A DNA stretch of 64,000 nucleotides from DASRWT01 sp963748485. GTDB lineage: Bacteria; Methylomirabilota; Methylomirabilia; Rokubacteriales; CSP1-6. The DNA lies in contig CAVVJF010000009.1 in the NCBI GenBank assembly GCA_963748485.1, positions 1,116,001 to 1,180,000 on the forward strand, written 5' to 3'. Shown here in pieces: positions 26,200-35,443 of the stretch. The position numbers were made by a program, and so were the translations under genes. Each line of letters starts with the position of its first letter. Position 1 is the first letter of the stretch. The notes below the pieces were generated by a model. That model was not told the origin of the DNA and searched no databases. It saw only the letters and a list, made by a program, of their open reading frames with translations.

Positions 26200-28026
26200 T
26201 TGCCCGAGGTGGAGATCAAGAACGCGCAGGGGCGCGTGGTGTGGAGCCTGCGCGAGTATGCCTTCCTCGCCGCCGAGGAGGCGCCGCCCACCGTGAACCC
26301 GAGCCTCTGGCGGCAGGCCCGGCTCAACCTCGAGCACGGCCTCTTTCAGGTCGTGGACGGCATCTTTCAGATCCGCGGCTTCGACACCGCCAACATGACG
26401 CTGATCGAAGGCGAGCGCGGCGTCATCGTCATCGACCCCTTGATCTCCACGGAGACCGCGCGCGCGGGGCTCGAGCTCTACTCCCAGCATCGCGGGCGGC
26501 GCCCGGTGACCGCGGTGATCTACACCCATAGCCACACCGATCACTACGGCGGCGTCCGGGGCGTGTTGGACGGGACGGAGGTCGCGGCGGGCCGCGTGCC
26601 CGTGATCGCGCCGGACGGATTCATGGAGGAGGTGGTCGCCGAGACCGTGCTGGCCGGGACGCCCATGGTCCGCCGGGCCCAGTTCCAGTTCGGGGCCACG
26701 CTCCCCAAGGGCCCGCGCGGCCAGGTGGACGCGGGGCTCGGCAAGGTGACCTCGCGCGGCACCGTCACCCTCATCCCGCCCACCCTGGTGATCCGCGAGC
26801 CGTGGGAAACCCACCGCGTGGACGGTGTCGAGATCGTGTTCCAGCTCGCGCCGGAGACGGAAGCGCCCGCGGAGATGCACATGTACTACCCGGCCTATCG
26901 CGCGCTGAACCTGGCCGAGAACACCACCCACAATCTCCACAACACCTATCCAATACGAGGGGCGCAGGTGCGCGACGCCAACGGCTGGGCGAAGTACATC
27001 GACGCCGCGCTCGACCGCTGGGGGAGCGAGGCCGACGTCGTCTTCGCGCAGCATCACTGGCCTGTGTGGGGCCGCGAGCGGGTGCGCGACTTCCTCGCCA
27101 AGCAGCGCGACCTCTACAAGTTCCTCCACGACCAGACGGTGCGGCTCATGAATCACGGCTGGAAGGCGCCGGAGATTGCCGAGCGCCTCGTCCTCCCCGC
27201 GGGCCTCGCCTCGACGTGGCACGTGCGCGGCTACTACGGCACGCTGAGCCACAACGCCAAGGCCGTCTATCAGCGCTACCTCGGCTGGTACGACGCCAAC
27301 CCCGCGAGCCTGAACCCGCTGCCGCCCGTCGAGCGCGGCCGGAAGTACGTGGAGTACATGGGCGGGGCGGAGGCGGCGCGCCGCCGAGCGCGCGAGGACT
27401 TCGCGCGGGGCGAGTACCGCTTCGTGGCGGAGGCCATGAGCCACCTCGTCTTCGCCGATCCCGCCGACGCGGACGCGCGCGCGCTCGGCGCGGATGCCCT
27501 CGAGCAGCTCGGCTATCAGGCGGAGTCGGCGACGTGGCGCAACGCCTATCTCCTCGGCGCGCTCGAGCTGCGCGGGGGCACGCCGGCGGCGGCGGCGCGC
27601 GCGGCGGTGAGCCCCGACGTGGTGCGGGCGATGAGCCTCGACCTCTTCTTCGACTATCTGGCCGTGCGTCTGGACGGCGAGCGGGCCGAGGGGCGCGCCC
27701 TCACCGTCAACTGGGTGCTGCCGGACACGGGCCAACGCTACACGCTCACCCTCGCCAACTGCGCGCTCACGTATCGCGCGGATCGTCACGACCCGCGGGC
27801 GGACGCGACGGTGACCCTCGGCCGCTCCGCGCTCGATCGGCTCGTGCTCCGCGAGGTGACGCTGGACGATGCGATGCACAGCGGCGCGGTGCGCGTCGAG
27901 GGCGACCGCGCCGCGCTCGCCGAGCTCTTCACCCTGCTCGACGACTTCGCCCTCCTGTTCCCGGTGGTGGAGCCGCGCCGCGACGCGCGCGCGGCCCGCC
28001 TTGACTCCGCTTCGCCACGCCCCTAG
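26200..28026 (+). CDS. Alkyl/aryl-sulfatase-type metallo-beta-lactamase-fold hydrolase (SdsA/BDS1 family)
   Basis: A two-zinc sulfatase of the SdsA1 type. The metal motif HxHxDH is in VIYTHSHTDHYGGVRG, with further ligands in LAENTTHNLHNTYP and VVFAQHHWPVWG. An alkylsulfatase dimerisation domain is central (VYQRYLGWYDANPASLNPLP) and a C-terminal SCP2-like domain ends the protein (LDLFFDYLAVRLDG). In-frame initiation is only possible at TTG 26200, yet family sequence (LTRARNHAVLDALPFADRQD) is encoded further upstream, about 26103-26199, in the same frame. A GTG at 26055 would supply the N-terminus if one G of GGG 26093-26095 were absent. The gene therefore looks complete but for a 1-nt shift. 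No export signal is obvious. Confidence 0.85.
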   Translation: MPEVEIKNAQGRVVWSLREYAFLAAEEAPPTVNPSLWRQARLNLEHGLFQVVDGIFQIRGFDTANMTLIEGERGVIVIDPLISTETARAGLELYSQHRGRRPVTAVIYTHSHTDHYGGVRGVLDGTEVAAGRVPVIAPDGFMEEVVAETVLAGTPMVRRAQFQFGATLPKGPRGQVDAGLGKVTSRGTVTLIPPTLVIREPWETHRVDGVEIVFQLAPETEAPAEMHMYYPAYRALNLAENTTHNLHNTYPIRGAQVRDANGWAKYIDAALDRWGSEADVVFAQHHWPVWGRERVRDFLAKQRDLYKFLHDQTVRLMNHGWKAPEIAERLVLPAGLASTWHVRGYYGTLSHNAKAVYQRYLGWYDANPASLNPLPPVERGRKYVEYMGGAEAARRRAREDFARGEYRFVAEAMSHLVFADPADADARALGADALEQLGYQAESATWRNAYLLGALELRGGTPAAAARAAVSPDVVRAMSLDLFFDYLAVRLDGERAEGRALTVNWVLPDTGQRYTLTLANCALTYRADRHDPRADATVTLGRSALDRLVLREVTLDDAMHSGAVRVEGDRAALAELFTLLDDFALLFPVVEPRRDARAARLDSASPRP

Positions 28027-28046
28027 GGTTTCTCGAGGAGGACTCC

Positions 28047-29063
28047 ATGCCCGGGACCACGTTTGGACTGACGCTGCCCAATCGCGCGGTCGTGCTGGGT
28101 GCCATCAAGAGCCGCGACCTCCTCGAGCTGACGGTGGAGGCCGAGACCTCGCGTGCCTTCGACACGGTCTGGGTCGGCGACAGCCTGCTCGCCAAGCCCC
28201 GTCTCGAGGCGGTGACGCTCCTATCCGCTCTCGCCGCCGTGACGTCGCGAGTGCGGCTGGGCGTAGGCTGTCTGGCTACTTTCGTTCACCGACATCCGAT
28301 CCTCTTCGCCCAGCAGTGGGCAAGCCTGGATGTGCTCTCGGGCGGCCGCGCCTGGCTGGTCGTGTGCCTGGGCGGTCCGGACGAGCAGAGTCCCGCGCAG
28401 GCCCTCGAGCACAAGGTGATGGGCGTCCGCGCGGCCGAGCGGGTGGGGCGTCTCGAGGAAGGCATCACCATCCTGCGCAAGCTCTTTGCCGAGAAGAAGA
28501 TCTCGCATCAGGGGCGCTTCTATCAGTTCGACGGTGTGACCGTCGAGCCGCCGCCCACCCAGCAGCCGCATCCGATCTGGATCGCCAGCAATCCCACCGG
28601 GCTCACCTGGAAGGGCGGCGCGAGTGCGGAGGACTCGGTCGTGGAGCGAAGCTTCCGGCGGGTGGCCCGCCACGCCGATGGCTGGATGACCAACAAGGTC
28701 AATCCCGCCCAGTTCCGCGAGCAATGGCGCCGCATCACCGCCATGGCACGCGAGGAGGGCCGCGACCCCGCCCGCCTGGGGAGCGCCCTCTATCACAACA
28801 TCAATATCAACGAGGATCGGCAGGCCGCGCTCGAGGAGAGCAAGGCCTTTCTGGACGCCTATTACACGAGCAAGTTCACCCCCGCCTTCGTGGAGGGCTG
28901 GACGGTGGCGGGCCCCCCGGCCCAGTGCGTGGCGGAGCTGCGCGCGTATGCCGACGCTGGGCTCGGCCACATCGCCCTGCGCCTCACCTCGTGGGATCAG
29001 CGCGGCCAGCTCAAGCGCTTCCTCGGTGAGGTGGCCCCCGCGCTCACGTCACCCCAGCCTTAG
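28047..29063 (+). CDS. LLM-class (luciferase-like) flavin-dependent oxidoreductase
   Basis: A 338-aa bacterial-luciferase-fold oxidoreductase using FMN or F420. Typical segments: FGLTLPNRAVVLG at the N-terminus, FDTVWVGDSLLAKPRLEAVT, VRLGVGCLATFVHRHPILFA, the flavin-site stretch GRAWLVVCLGG, and ERVGRLEEGITILRKLF. Substrate unknown. GAGGAGG precedes the ATG, 20 bp after the sulfatase gene. Desulfonation-type monooxygenases belong to this superfamily, so a sulfur link is possible but unproven. Confidence 0.88.
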   Translation: MPGTTFGLTLPNRAVVLGAIKSRDLLELTVEAETSRAFDTVWVGDSLLAKPRLEAVTLLSALAAVTSRVRLGVGCLATFVHRHPILFAQQWASLDVLSGGRAWLVVCLGGPDEQSPAQALEHKVMGVRAAERVGRLEEGITILRKLFAEKKISHQGRFYQFDGVTVEPPPTQQPHPIWIASNPTGLTWKGGASAEDSVVERSFRRVARHADGWMTNKVNPAQFREQWRRITAMAREEGRDPARLGSALYHNININEDRQAALEESKAFLDAYYTSKFTPAFVEGWTVAGPPAQCVAELRAYADAGLGHIALRLTSWDQRGQLKRFLGEVAPALTSPQP

Positions 29064-29070
29064 CGGTCTC

Positions 29071-29097
29071 CACCCTCTCCCGCGGGGGGAGAGGGTG
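29071..29097. repeat. REP-like palindrome (copy 2), between convergent genes
   Basis: CACCCTCTCCC (29071-29081) and GGGAGAGGGTG (29087-29097) form an 11-bp stem. It fills the 38-bp gap between the stops of two convergent genes and may end transcription from both sides. Confidence 0.65.
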
Positions 29098-29101
29098 TGT
29101 G

Positions 29102-30346
29102 TCAGGCGAAGTAGCCTCGCGTCTCGAAGACTCCGGCGGCGAAGCGCCGCCCGCCCGCCGCCACGCGTCGCTTCAGCACGAAGTCGAAGAGAAGCGGGTT
29201 GTGCCGCCGGATCTCGACGATGGTGGGCACGTCGCGCGGGTCCAGCAGACCCATGTCGGCGAGCGCGTGCGCGCTGATCAGCGGCATGACGCCCGTCAGG
29301 GGATAGTCGGAGCCGAAGAGCAGCCGCCCGTGCCAATCCTGACGCGACAGGAGCGTGGCGAGGGCCACGGACGCCCGGTTGCGCTGCACCAGGCCGGAGA
29401 TGTCACCGCGCAGGAGAGGCATGTAGCGCGGCTCCTCCATCAAGCGGCTGAAGAGCGCGAAGTTGCCGACCTTGGGCCCGTCGGGCCCTGCGTCGAGATC
29501 CACGCCCTTTCCGAACGAGGCACAATGGGCGACGAGCACGCGCACGCCGTGGTCGAGCGGCCGGCGCAGCCGCAGCGGGTTGCCGAGGTCCTGACCGCCG
29601 TCCCACGCGTCCACCGTGCCCTCGTGGCCGGCATGGGTGAGGAGCGGCAGCCGGGTCCGCGCGAGCTCCGCGTAGAACGCGTCGCAGCGCCGGGAGGCGG
29701 GATCGATGCCCATGGAGTTCGGCAGCCACTTCACCGCGCGCGCCCCCCGCGCGCGCGCCGACGCCAGCGCGTCCACCGCGTCGCGGCGGTAGGGGTGGAT
29801 GCTGGCCGCCCACTCGAAGCGATGGGGAAAGCGCCGCGCCACCGCCGCGGCGTACTCGTCGGGAACGTGGAAGGACGATCGCTCGAGCACCCGGCGGCCG
29901 TCGGCGTCGTGGTGATAGTCGAAGGCGAGCAGCAGGCAGCGCGCGCCGGGGGGAAGCGCCTCGGCCAGCCCGAGCAGGCGATCGACATAGCTCTGGTCCA
30001 CCGCCTCCGGGTTCACGCACCCGGCGTTCATCAACGTCAAGCGCCGGATGTACGCCACCGGGTGCCAGAGGCTCCAGGCCTCGGGTGCCAGCCATGGGCC
30101 CTGCTTCGAGTCGCCGGCGCCCACCAGGTGCACGTGCACGTCCCACACCCGCGCGGGGTCGATGCCCTCCCACGCGGCGCGGATGATCTCGTGTCGCGCG
30201 AGATGCTCGGGCAGCCGAGCGTCGAGGCAGGGATTGCGCAGGCCGTCGTCGAGAAGGGGTCCCGCCGCGGCGCGCCGGCCGTCCCCGAGCGCGGCGAGCG
30301 CCGCCGTCGCGGCCGCGCCGGCGAGCGCCGCGCGCCGGCTCAGCAC
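29102..30346 (-). CDS. Tat-leader amidohydrolase (metal-dependent hydrolase)
   Basis: A 414-aa amidohydrolase-2-type TIM-barrel protein. A twin-arginine-like leader opens it (SRRAALAGAAATAALAALG). Metal-site motifs are HxH in VWDVHVHLVG, LLTHAGHEGTV, VLVAHCASFGKG and the terminal Asp in LFGSDYPLTGV. The GTG at 30346 overlaps the end of the upstream LLM oxidoreductase gene (GTGCTGA), so they are coupled. Probably exported. Substrate unknown; ring-cleavage or lactone substrates are common in the family. Confidence 0.85.
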   Translation of the reverse strand: MLSRRAALAGAAATAALAALGDGRRAAAGPLLDDGLRNPCLDARLPEHLARHEIIRAAWEGIDPARVWDVHVHLVGAGDSKQGPWLAPEAWSLWHPVAYIRRLTLMNAGCVNPEAVDQSYVDRLLGLAEALPPGARCLLLAFDYHHDADGRRVLERSSFHVPDEYAAAVARRFPHRFEWAASIHPYRRDAVDALASARARGARAVKWLPNSMGIDPASRRCDAFYAELARTRLPLLTHAGHEGTVDAWDGGQDLGNPLRLRRPLDHGVRVLVAHCASFGKGVDLDAGPDGPKVGNFALFSRLMEEPRYMPLLRGDISGLVQRNRASVALATLLSRQDWHGRLLFGSDYPLTGVMPLISAHALADMGLLDPRDVPTIVEIRRHNPLLFDFVLKRRVAAGGRRFAAGVFETRGYFA

Positions 30347-31230
30347 CCGAGCGCGTCCTCGATCGCCCGCTTCATGCGGACCGCGGTATCGAGCTGCGCC
30401 AGCGGCGCGGTTCCCTTCACCACGGCATTGAGGCAGAGATGGGTGGCGCCCAGAGCCTTCCAGCGGCGCGCGCCCGCCACCCACTCCGCGAGCCCGCCCG
30501 TCGCCCGGATGCGCGCGTCCAGGCCGAAGGCGCCGGGGTCGCGCCCCTCGTCCTTCAGCACGGCGCGCAGGCGGTCGACGGCGGCTTCCGGATCCTCGCC
30601 GGCGGGGAGCAGCGGCATCCAGCCGTCCGCCAGCCGCGCGAGGCGACGCAAGAGCACGTCGCCCACGCCCCCGCCGATCCAGATGGGCAGCGGCCGCGTC
30701 GGGCGCGGCGCGATCGCGACGCGGTCGAGTAGGTGGAAGCGCCCCTCGAAGGACACCAGAGGCTCCGTCCACAGCCGGCGGATCACGAGCAGCTGCTCCT
30801 CGAGCCGCCGGCCGCGGCTACCGAACTCCGCGCCGAGCGATGCGTACTCGGCGAAGTTCCAGCCGACGCCGACGACGAGGCGGAGGCGGCCCCCGCTCAG
30901 CATGTCGACCTCGGCGGCCTGCTTGGCGACAAGCGCCGTCTGCCGCTGCGGCAGCACGAGCACGCTCGTCACCAGCTCGAGCCGCCGCGTGACGCCGGCC
31001 AGGAACGCGAAGAGGGTGAAGATCTCGTGGAAGGGGCTGTCATGGAGGTAGGGCGGCGCGGCAAAGTGGGGAATGGTGACGCCGGCGAAACGGTCGGGAT
31101 GGGCGCCGGTCACGTGATCGTAGGCGATCAGGTAGTCGAAGCCGGCCGCCTCGACCGCCTGGGCGAAGTCGCGGACGGCGGCGGGGTCGGTGCCGATGTC
31201 GGCATGCGGGAACACGGTGCCGAGCTTCAT
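30340..31230 (-). CDS. LLM-class F420-dependent-type oxidoreductase
   Basis: A 296-aa luciferase-like protein of the TIGR03619 (probable F420-dependent) kind: MKLGTVFPHADIGTDP, AGFDYLIAYDHVTGA, LELVTSVLVLPQRQTALVAK, GRLRLVVGVGWNFAEYASLG and IGGGVGDVLLRRLARLADGW. It heads a coupled pair with the amidohydrolase and follows, by 12 bp, the LivH-type permease gene on the same strand. Confidence 0.88.
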   Translation of the reverse strand: MKLGTVFPHADIGTDPAAVRDFAQAVEAAGFDYLIAYDHVTGAHPDRFAGVTIPHFAAPPYLHDSPFHEIFTLFAFLAGVTRRLELVTSVLVLPQRQTALVAKQAAEVDMLSGGRLRLVVGVGWNFAEYASLGAEFGSRGRRLEEQLLVIRRLWTEPLVSFEGRFHLLDRVAIAPRPTRPLPIWIGGGVGDVLLRRLARLADGWMPLLPAGEDPEAAVDRLRAVLKDEGRDPGAFGLDARIRATGGLAEWVAGARRWKALGATHLCLNAVVKGTAPLAQLDTAVRMKRAIEDALGC

Positions 31231-31242
31231 CCCTTCTGTCTC

Positions 31243-32124
31243 CTAGACCCGCCGCACGTCCGGCCGGCCGAATATTCCATAGGGTCGCACGAACAGCACG
31301 CCGAGGAGCAGGACGTACGGGGCGACGCTGCTGAAGCCCGCGCCGAGCACGGGATCCACGTAGCCCGCGGTGAGGCTCTCCAGCACGCCGATGGCCACCG
31401 CGCCCACGATGCTCCCCCCCACGCTGTCGAGCCCGCCGATGACGACCACGGGGAACACCTTGAGCCCGAGGAGCGCCAGCCCGAAGCCCACGCCGGTCAC
31501 GAGGGTCCAGAGGGTGCCGCCCACCACCGCGAGCAGCCCCACCATCCCCCACGCGATCGCCAGGTGCCGGTGCACGTCGATGCCCACCGCGAGCGCGACC
31601 TGCTGATCGTCCGCGAGCGCCCGCAGCGCCACGCCGGTGCGGGTCCAGCGGAAGAAGGCGCTCACCATCGCGATGGCCGCGGCCGCCGCCACGAGGGCCA
31701 CCACGCGCCCGACTGGGATGCGCAGGTCGTAGACGACGAGCGGCTCGGCCGGAATGGGCAGCGGCAGCGTGGGGGGCAACCCCGCGAACAGGAGCGGAGC
31801 CGCCCCGCGCATCAGCGCGCCCAGCCCCAGGGTCACCATGATCACGCCGATCAGGGGTTGGCCCACGAGCCGGTGCAAGACCAGCCGATTGAAGACCCAC
31901 GCGAAGGCCACCATGGCGCCGGCGGCGATCGCGAGCGCGCCCGACACGCCGAGCGCGGAGCCGTGGGCCGCCGCGGCCAGGCGCGCTCCGAACATCACCC
32001 ACTCCCCCAGCGCGAAGTTGATCATGCGCGCTGCCTTGTAGACCACCACGAAGGCCAGCGCGATCAGCGCGTAGACCGCGCCGGCCAGCACCCCGTCGAC
32101 GAGCAGCGAGACGAAGAAGAGCAC
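31243..32124 (-). CDS. Branched-chain amino acid-type ABC permease (LivH family)
   Basis: A 293-aa inner-membrane permease with about eight hydrophobic helices. Family markers are GAVYALIALAFVVVYKAARM, INFALGEWVMFGA, GVALRALADDQQVALAVGID (the EAA-like coupling loop) and VVVIGGLDSVGGSIVGA. No LivM, ATPase or Liv-type binding protein is adjacent, so it is an orphan here. It is followed by an LLM oxidoreductase and amidohydrolase. Confidence 0.88.
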   Translation of the reverse strand: MLFFVSLLVDGVLAGAVYALIALAFVVVYKAARMINFALGEWVMFGARLAAAAHGSALGVSGALAIAAGAMVAFAWVFNRLVLHRLVGQPLIGVIMVTLGLGALMRGAAPLLFAGLPPTLPLPIPAEPLVVYDLRIPVGRVVALVAAAAAIAMVSAFFRWTRTGVALRALADDQQVALAVGIDVHRHLAIAWGMVGLLAVVGGTLWTLVTGVGFGLALLGLKVFPVVVIGGLDSVGGSIVGAVAIGVLESLTAGYVDPVLGAGFSSVAPYVLLLGVLFVRPYGIFGRPDVRRV

Positions 32125-32201
32125 CGCGCCAGCCTATCATCTTGACTCCGTGCACGGCCTGGCGCAGCATCCCTCGAGAAGCCCAACTGAGGGGGTGTCG
32201 C

Positions 32202-33812
32202 ATGCGTTCTCGGGCCCAGATCCTCGTCGGTTTCCTCGTCGCATTCACGGTGGCGGCGGCCGCTGGCCTCACGCCCGCGCGCGCGCAGGACAAGCCGCGC
32301 AGCGGTGGGGAGCTGGTGGCCCTGGTCCCCTCCGAGCCCCCGTCCTATGACGGGCATGCCGAGGGCACCTTCGGGGTGGTGCACCCCCTCGCTCCCCACT
32401 ACAACGGCCTGCTCCGCATCGATCCCTTCGACAAGACCGGCACGAAGGTGGTGCCCGACGTCGCCGAGTCGTGGACGGTCTCGAAGGACGGGCTGACCTA
32501 CACCGTCAAGCTCCGGCGGGGCGTCAAGTTCCACGACGGCGCCGAGATGACGTCGCGGGACGCGAAGGCCTCCTACGACAAGATCGTGTTCCCGCCCGAG
32601 GGCGTACGCTCGTACCGCAAGGGCGCGTACCGCGCGGTGGAAGCGGTGGAAGCGCCGGATCCCTACACCATCCGCTTCCGCCTGAAGTGGCCGCAGGCGT
32701 CCTTCCTCACCATCCTGGCCTCGCCCTACAGTTGGATCTACAAGGCGGACATCCTGGAGAAGGACCCGCGCTGGTACGAGAAGAACGTGATGGGCACGGG
32801 GCCCTTCAAGTTCGTGGAGCACGTGAAGGGCTCGCACTGGGTGGGAAAGAAGAACGCCGACTACTGGGACAAGGGCAAGCCCTATCTGGACAGCTATCGC
32901 ATTCTCTTCATCAGCGCGTCCTCCGCCCAGGTGGCGGCGATTCGCGCGGAGCGGGCGCACATCCAGTTCCGCGGCTTCAGCCCCGGCGAGCGGGACGGCC
33001 TCGTCGGCGCGCTCGGCTCCCGGATCACCGTGCAGGAAAGCCCCTGGGACTGCGTGCTCCTGGTGGCGATGAACCACGAGCGCAAGCCCTTCGACGACAA
33101 GCGCGTGCGCAAGGCTCTGACCCTCGCGCTCGACCGGTGGGACGCCTCGAAGAGCCTCTCCAAGATCGCGGTCGTCAAGGAAGTGGCGGGCATCCAGGTG
33201 CCGGGCACGCAATGGGCCACCCCGCCCACCGAGCTGGAGAAGCTCGCCGGCTACGGGCGGGACATCACGGCGGCCCGCGCGGAGGCGCGGCGGCTGCTGC
33301 GCGAGGCGGGCGTGCCCGACGGCTTCGCGTTCACCTTCAAGAACCGCGGCATCCCGCAGCCCTACGAGCCCGTGGGCATCTGGCTCCTCGACCAGTGGCG
33401 GCAGATCGGGCTCCAGGTCAAGCAGGAGGTCATCGAGGCCTCGGCGTATCATCCAATGCTCGCCCGGGGCGGCTACGACGTGGCGATGGACTTCCAGTGC
33501 AGCTTCGTCGTGGAGCCCGACGTGGACATCGTCAAGTTCCAGTCCGCGAACATCTCGGACAATAACTTCGGCCGCTACAAGGACCCCGTGCTGGATGAGC
33601 TCTTCGTGCGCCAGGCGCAGGCCGTCGACGCGGACGAGCGCAAGCGTTACCTGCGCGCCTTCGAGAAGCGCCTCCTCGACGAGGAGGTGCACTACATCTA
33701 CACGCTGCAGTGGCACCGCATCATCCCGCACAGCGCGAAAGTGCGCGGCTGGACCATCACCCCCGCGCACTTCCTCAACAATCAGCTCGACACCGTCTGG
33801 CTGGCCGAGTAG
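32202..33812 (+). CDS. Peptide/nickel-type ABC substrate-binding protein (SBP_bac_5)
   Basis: A 536-aa periplasmic solute receptor. The signal peptide (MRSRAQILVGFLVAFTVAAA..., cleavage after ARAQ) precedes a family 5 SBP: DVAESWTVSKDGLTYTVKLR, GVKFHDGAEMTSRDAKASYD, VMGTGPFKFVEHVKGSHWVG and AGVPDGFAFTFKNRG. The ATG at 32202 has GAGGGGG upstream. No permease or ATPase of the Dpp/Opp type is nearby. It is followed by a PhyH dioxygenase gene, perhaps the catabolic enzyme for its ligand. Confidence 0.9.
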   Translation: MRSRAQILVGFLVAFTVAAAAGLTPARAQDKPRSGGELVALVPSEPPSYDGHAEGTFGVVHPLAPHYNGLLRIDPFDKTGTKVVPDVAESWTVSKDGLTYTVKLRRGVKFHDGAEMTSRDAKASYDKIVFPPEGVRSYRKGAYRAVEAVEAPDPYTIRFRLKWPQASFLTILASPYSWIYKADILEKDPRWYEKNVMGTGPFKFVEHVKGSHWVGKKNADYWDKGKPYLDSYRILFISASSAQVAAIRAERAHIQFRGFSPGERDGLVGALGSRITVQESPWDCVLLVAMNHERKPFDDKRVRKALTLALDRWDASKSLSKIAVVKEVAGIQVPGTQWATPPTELEKLAGYGRDITAARAEARRLLREAGVPDGFAFTFKNRGIPQPYEPVGIWLLDQWRQIGLQVKQEVIEASAYHPMLARGGYDVAMDFQCSFVVEPDVDIVKFQSANISDNNFGRYKDPVLDELFVRQAQAVDADERKRYLRAFEKRLLDEEVHYIYTLQWHRIIPHSAKVRGWTITPAHFLNNQLDTVWLAE

Positions 33813-33834
33813 CGCACGCCAGGGAGAGGGGTCC

Positions 33835-34680
33835 ATGCCCAAGGTCCTGACCGACGCCCAGATCGCCGCGTACGAGCGCGACGGGTGCCTCTCGCCGGTG
33901 CGCGCCATGAGCGCGGAGCGGGCGCGCCACTACCGCGAGAAGTTCGAGGCACTGGAGGCGCGCGTCCCCGACATCAAGAAGATGAAGACGAAGTCGCACC
34001 TCCTCTGCCCGTGGGTGCTGGAGATCGCTGAGGATCCCCACATCCTCGACATCTTCGAGGACCTGATCGGCCCCAACATCCGATGCTGGAGCATGGCCTG
34101 GCGGGTCAAGAAGGCCGACCGCGAAACCTTCGCGGGCTGGCATCAGGACTCGTCGTACGGGGCGGCGCTGCCCGTCGTCCTCGGCGGCCTCGCCCTGTCC
34201 GCGTGCGGGGTGCCGCAGGGCTGCCTGCGCGGCATCCCCGGCTCGCACAAGGGCGGGATCCTCAAGCACGAGGAGAGCGCCGACCCCCGGAGCATTCTCG
34301 CCCGGGGCCAGTACATCACCGACCCTTTTGACGAGGCGAAGGCGGTGGACTTCGTGCTCGAGCCGGGCGAGATGGTGCTCTTCGACAACTCCCTCATCCA
34401 TAGCTCGGGGACCAACGCCGGTCCCGATCGGCGGTTCCTGCTGCTAGTGGAGATGCACCCCACGTGGGCGACCCCGCCCGCGCGGCGGCAGTCCACCATG
34501 CTCGTCCGCGGCGTCGATACCTACGGCAACTTCGACGACGAGCCGCGGCCGGACGCCGAGTGGAGCGAGCGGGCGCTCGCCAACTGGGCGAGCATCACCG
34601 AGCGGCGCGCGAAGCTGATCTTCGCCGACAGCGTAATCGGGCCCAGCGAAGCGTACGGGGGCACCCGCCCCGCGACATGA
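33835..34680 (+). CDS. Phytanoyl-CoA dioxygenase-family (PhyH) Fe(II)/2-oxoglutarate oxygenase
   Basis: A 281-aa double-stranded beta-helix oxygenase. The iron facial triad is visible: His103 and Asp105 (AGWHQDSSYG) and His189 (NSLIHSSGTN). The 2-oxoglutarate-binding Arg lies in PDRRFLLLVEM. The ATG at 33835 is preceded by AGGGAGAGGGG, 22 bp after the binding-protein stop, so they form one unit. The substrate may be what the binding protein captures. Confidence 0.9.
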   Translation: MPKVLTDAQIAAYERDGCLSPVRAMSAERARHYREKFEALEARVPDIKKMKTKSHLLCPWVLEIAEDPHILDIFEDLIGPNIRCWSMAWRVKKADRETFAGWHQDSSYGAALPVVLGGLALSACGVPQGCLRGIPGSHKGGILKHEESADPRSILARGQYITDPFDEAKAVDFVLEPGEMVLFDNSLIHSSGTNAGPDRRFLLLVEMHPTWATPPARRQSTMLVRGVDTYGNFDDEPRPDAEWSERALANWASITERRAKLIFADSVIGPSEAYGGTRPAT

Positions 34681-34705
34681 GCGGCGCCGCCGTGGCGCCC
34701 GCGCG

Positions 34706-35437
34706 TCAGCGGACGCTCCAGGCGGTCAGCCAGAGGCCGAGCAGGGCGAGGAAGCCCAGCACCGCGCGGTTGAAGGCGCGCGCGTCGAGCCGGTCCTGCA
34801 CACGCAGCCCCACCGCGAAGCCGCCGAGGCCCACGAGGGTCAGGGCGAGCGACCAGCCGACCAGCTCCCACGTGAGCAGCCCGAAGTAGACCACCGCGCC
34901 CAGCTGCACCACCTTGTAGACGATGAACGTGAACGCGACGGCCGTCACGAACTCGTGCTTGGCGAGCCCGAGCGCATTGAAGTACATCACCAGCGGCGTG
35001 CCCGGCACGTTGGTCACGCCGCCGATCACGCCGGCCACGAGGCCGACGAGAGGCGACACCGCGCGCTCCCAGCCGGGCGCTATGCGCGGGGCGACGCCCG
35101 CCGCGCCGAGCGCGACGTAAAGGAGGATCACCGCGCCCAGGACGCCGGTGGCCACGCGCGGCGAGAGATTCACCAGCAGCCCCGTCCCGAGCAGCGTCCC
35201 CGCCGCGCCGGCCACGAGGAGGGTCGCGAAGCGCCGCACCACCGCGCCGGAGGCACCGCGCCGCGCGAACTGGAGGCCGTCCATCGCGATGTTGGGGACG
35301 ATGAGGAGCACCACCGCGGTCCGCACGTCGATGACGAGGCTCAGCAGCGGGGTGCCCAGGGTAGGAAAGCCGAAGCCGATCGATCCCTTGACGAACGCGG
35401 CGAGGAGAACGGCGAGGCTGCCGACGGCGATGAGCAC
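34706..35437 (-). CDS. Sulfite exporter TauE/SafE-family permease
   Basis: A 243-aa protein with about eight transmembrane helices. The family signature FVKGSIGFGFPTLGTPLLSL opens it and a second half-repeat contains GLVAGVIGGVTNVPGTPLVM. Members export sulfite, sulfoacetate or other organic anions. It is coupled to the DUF2817 gene upstream on the same strand (6-bp gap). Confidence 0.88.
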   Translation of the reverse strand: MLIAVGSLAVLLAAFVKGSIGFGFPTLGTPLLSLVIDVRTAVVLLIVPNIAMDGLQFARRGASGAVVRRFATLLVAGAAGTLLGTGLLVNLSPRVATGVLGAVILLYVALGAAGVAPRIAPGWERAVSPLVGLVAGVIGGVTNVPGTPLVMYFNALGLAKHEFVTAVAFTFIVYKVVQLGAVVYFGLLTWELVGWSLALTLVGLGGFAVGLRVQDRLDARAFNRAVLGFLALLGLWLTAWSVR

Positions 35438-35443
35438 GCGCGC

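Noticed and set aside
24412..27879. A 1155-codon open frame on the minus strand
   Set aside because: Only its last 203 codons (the Spy-like protein, from 25023) are real; the rest is antisense to the hydrolase and alkylsulfatase genes.
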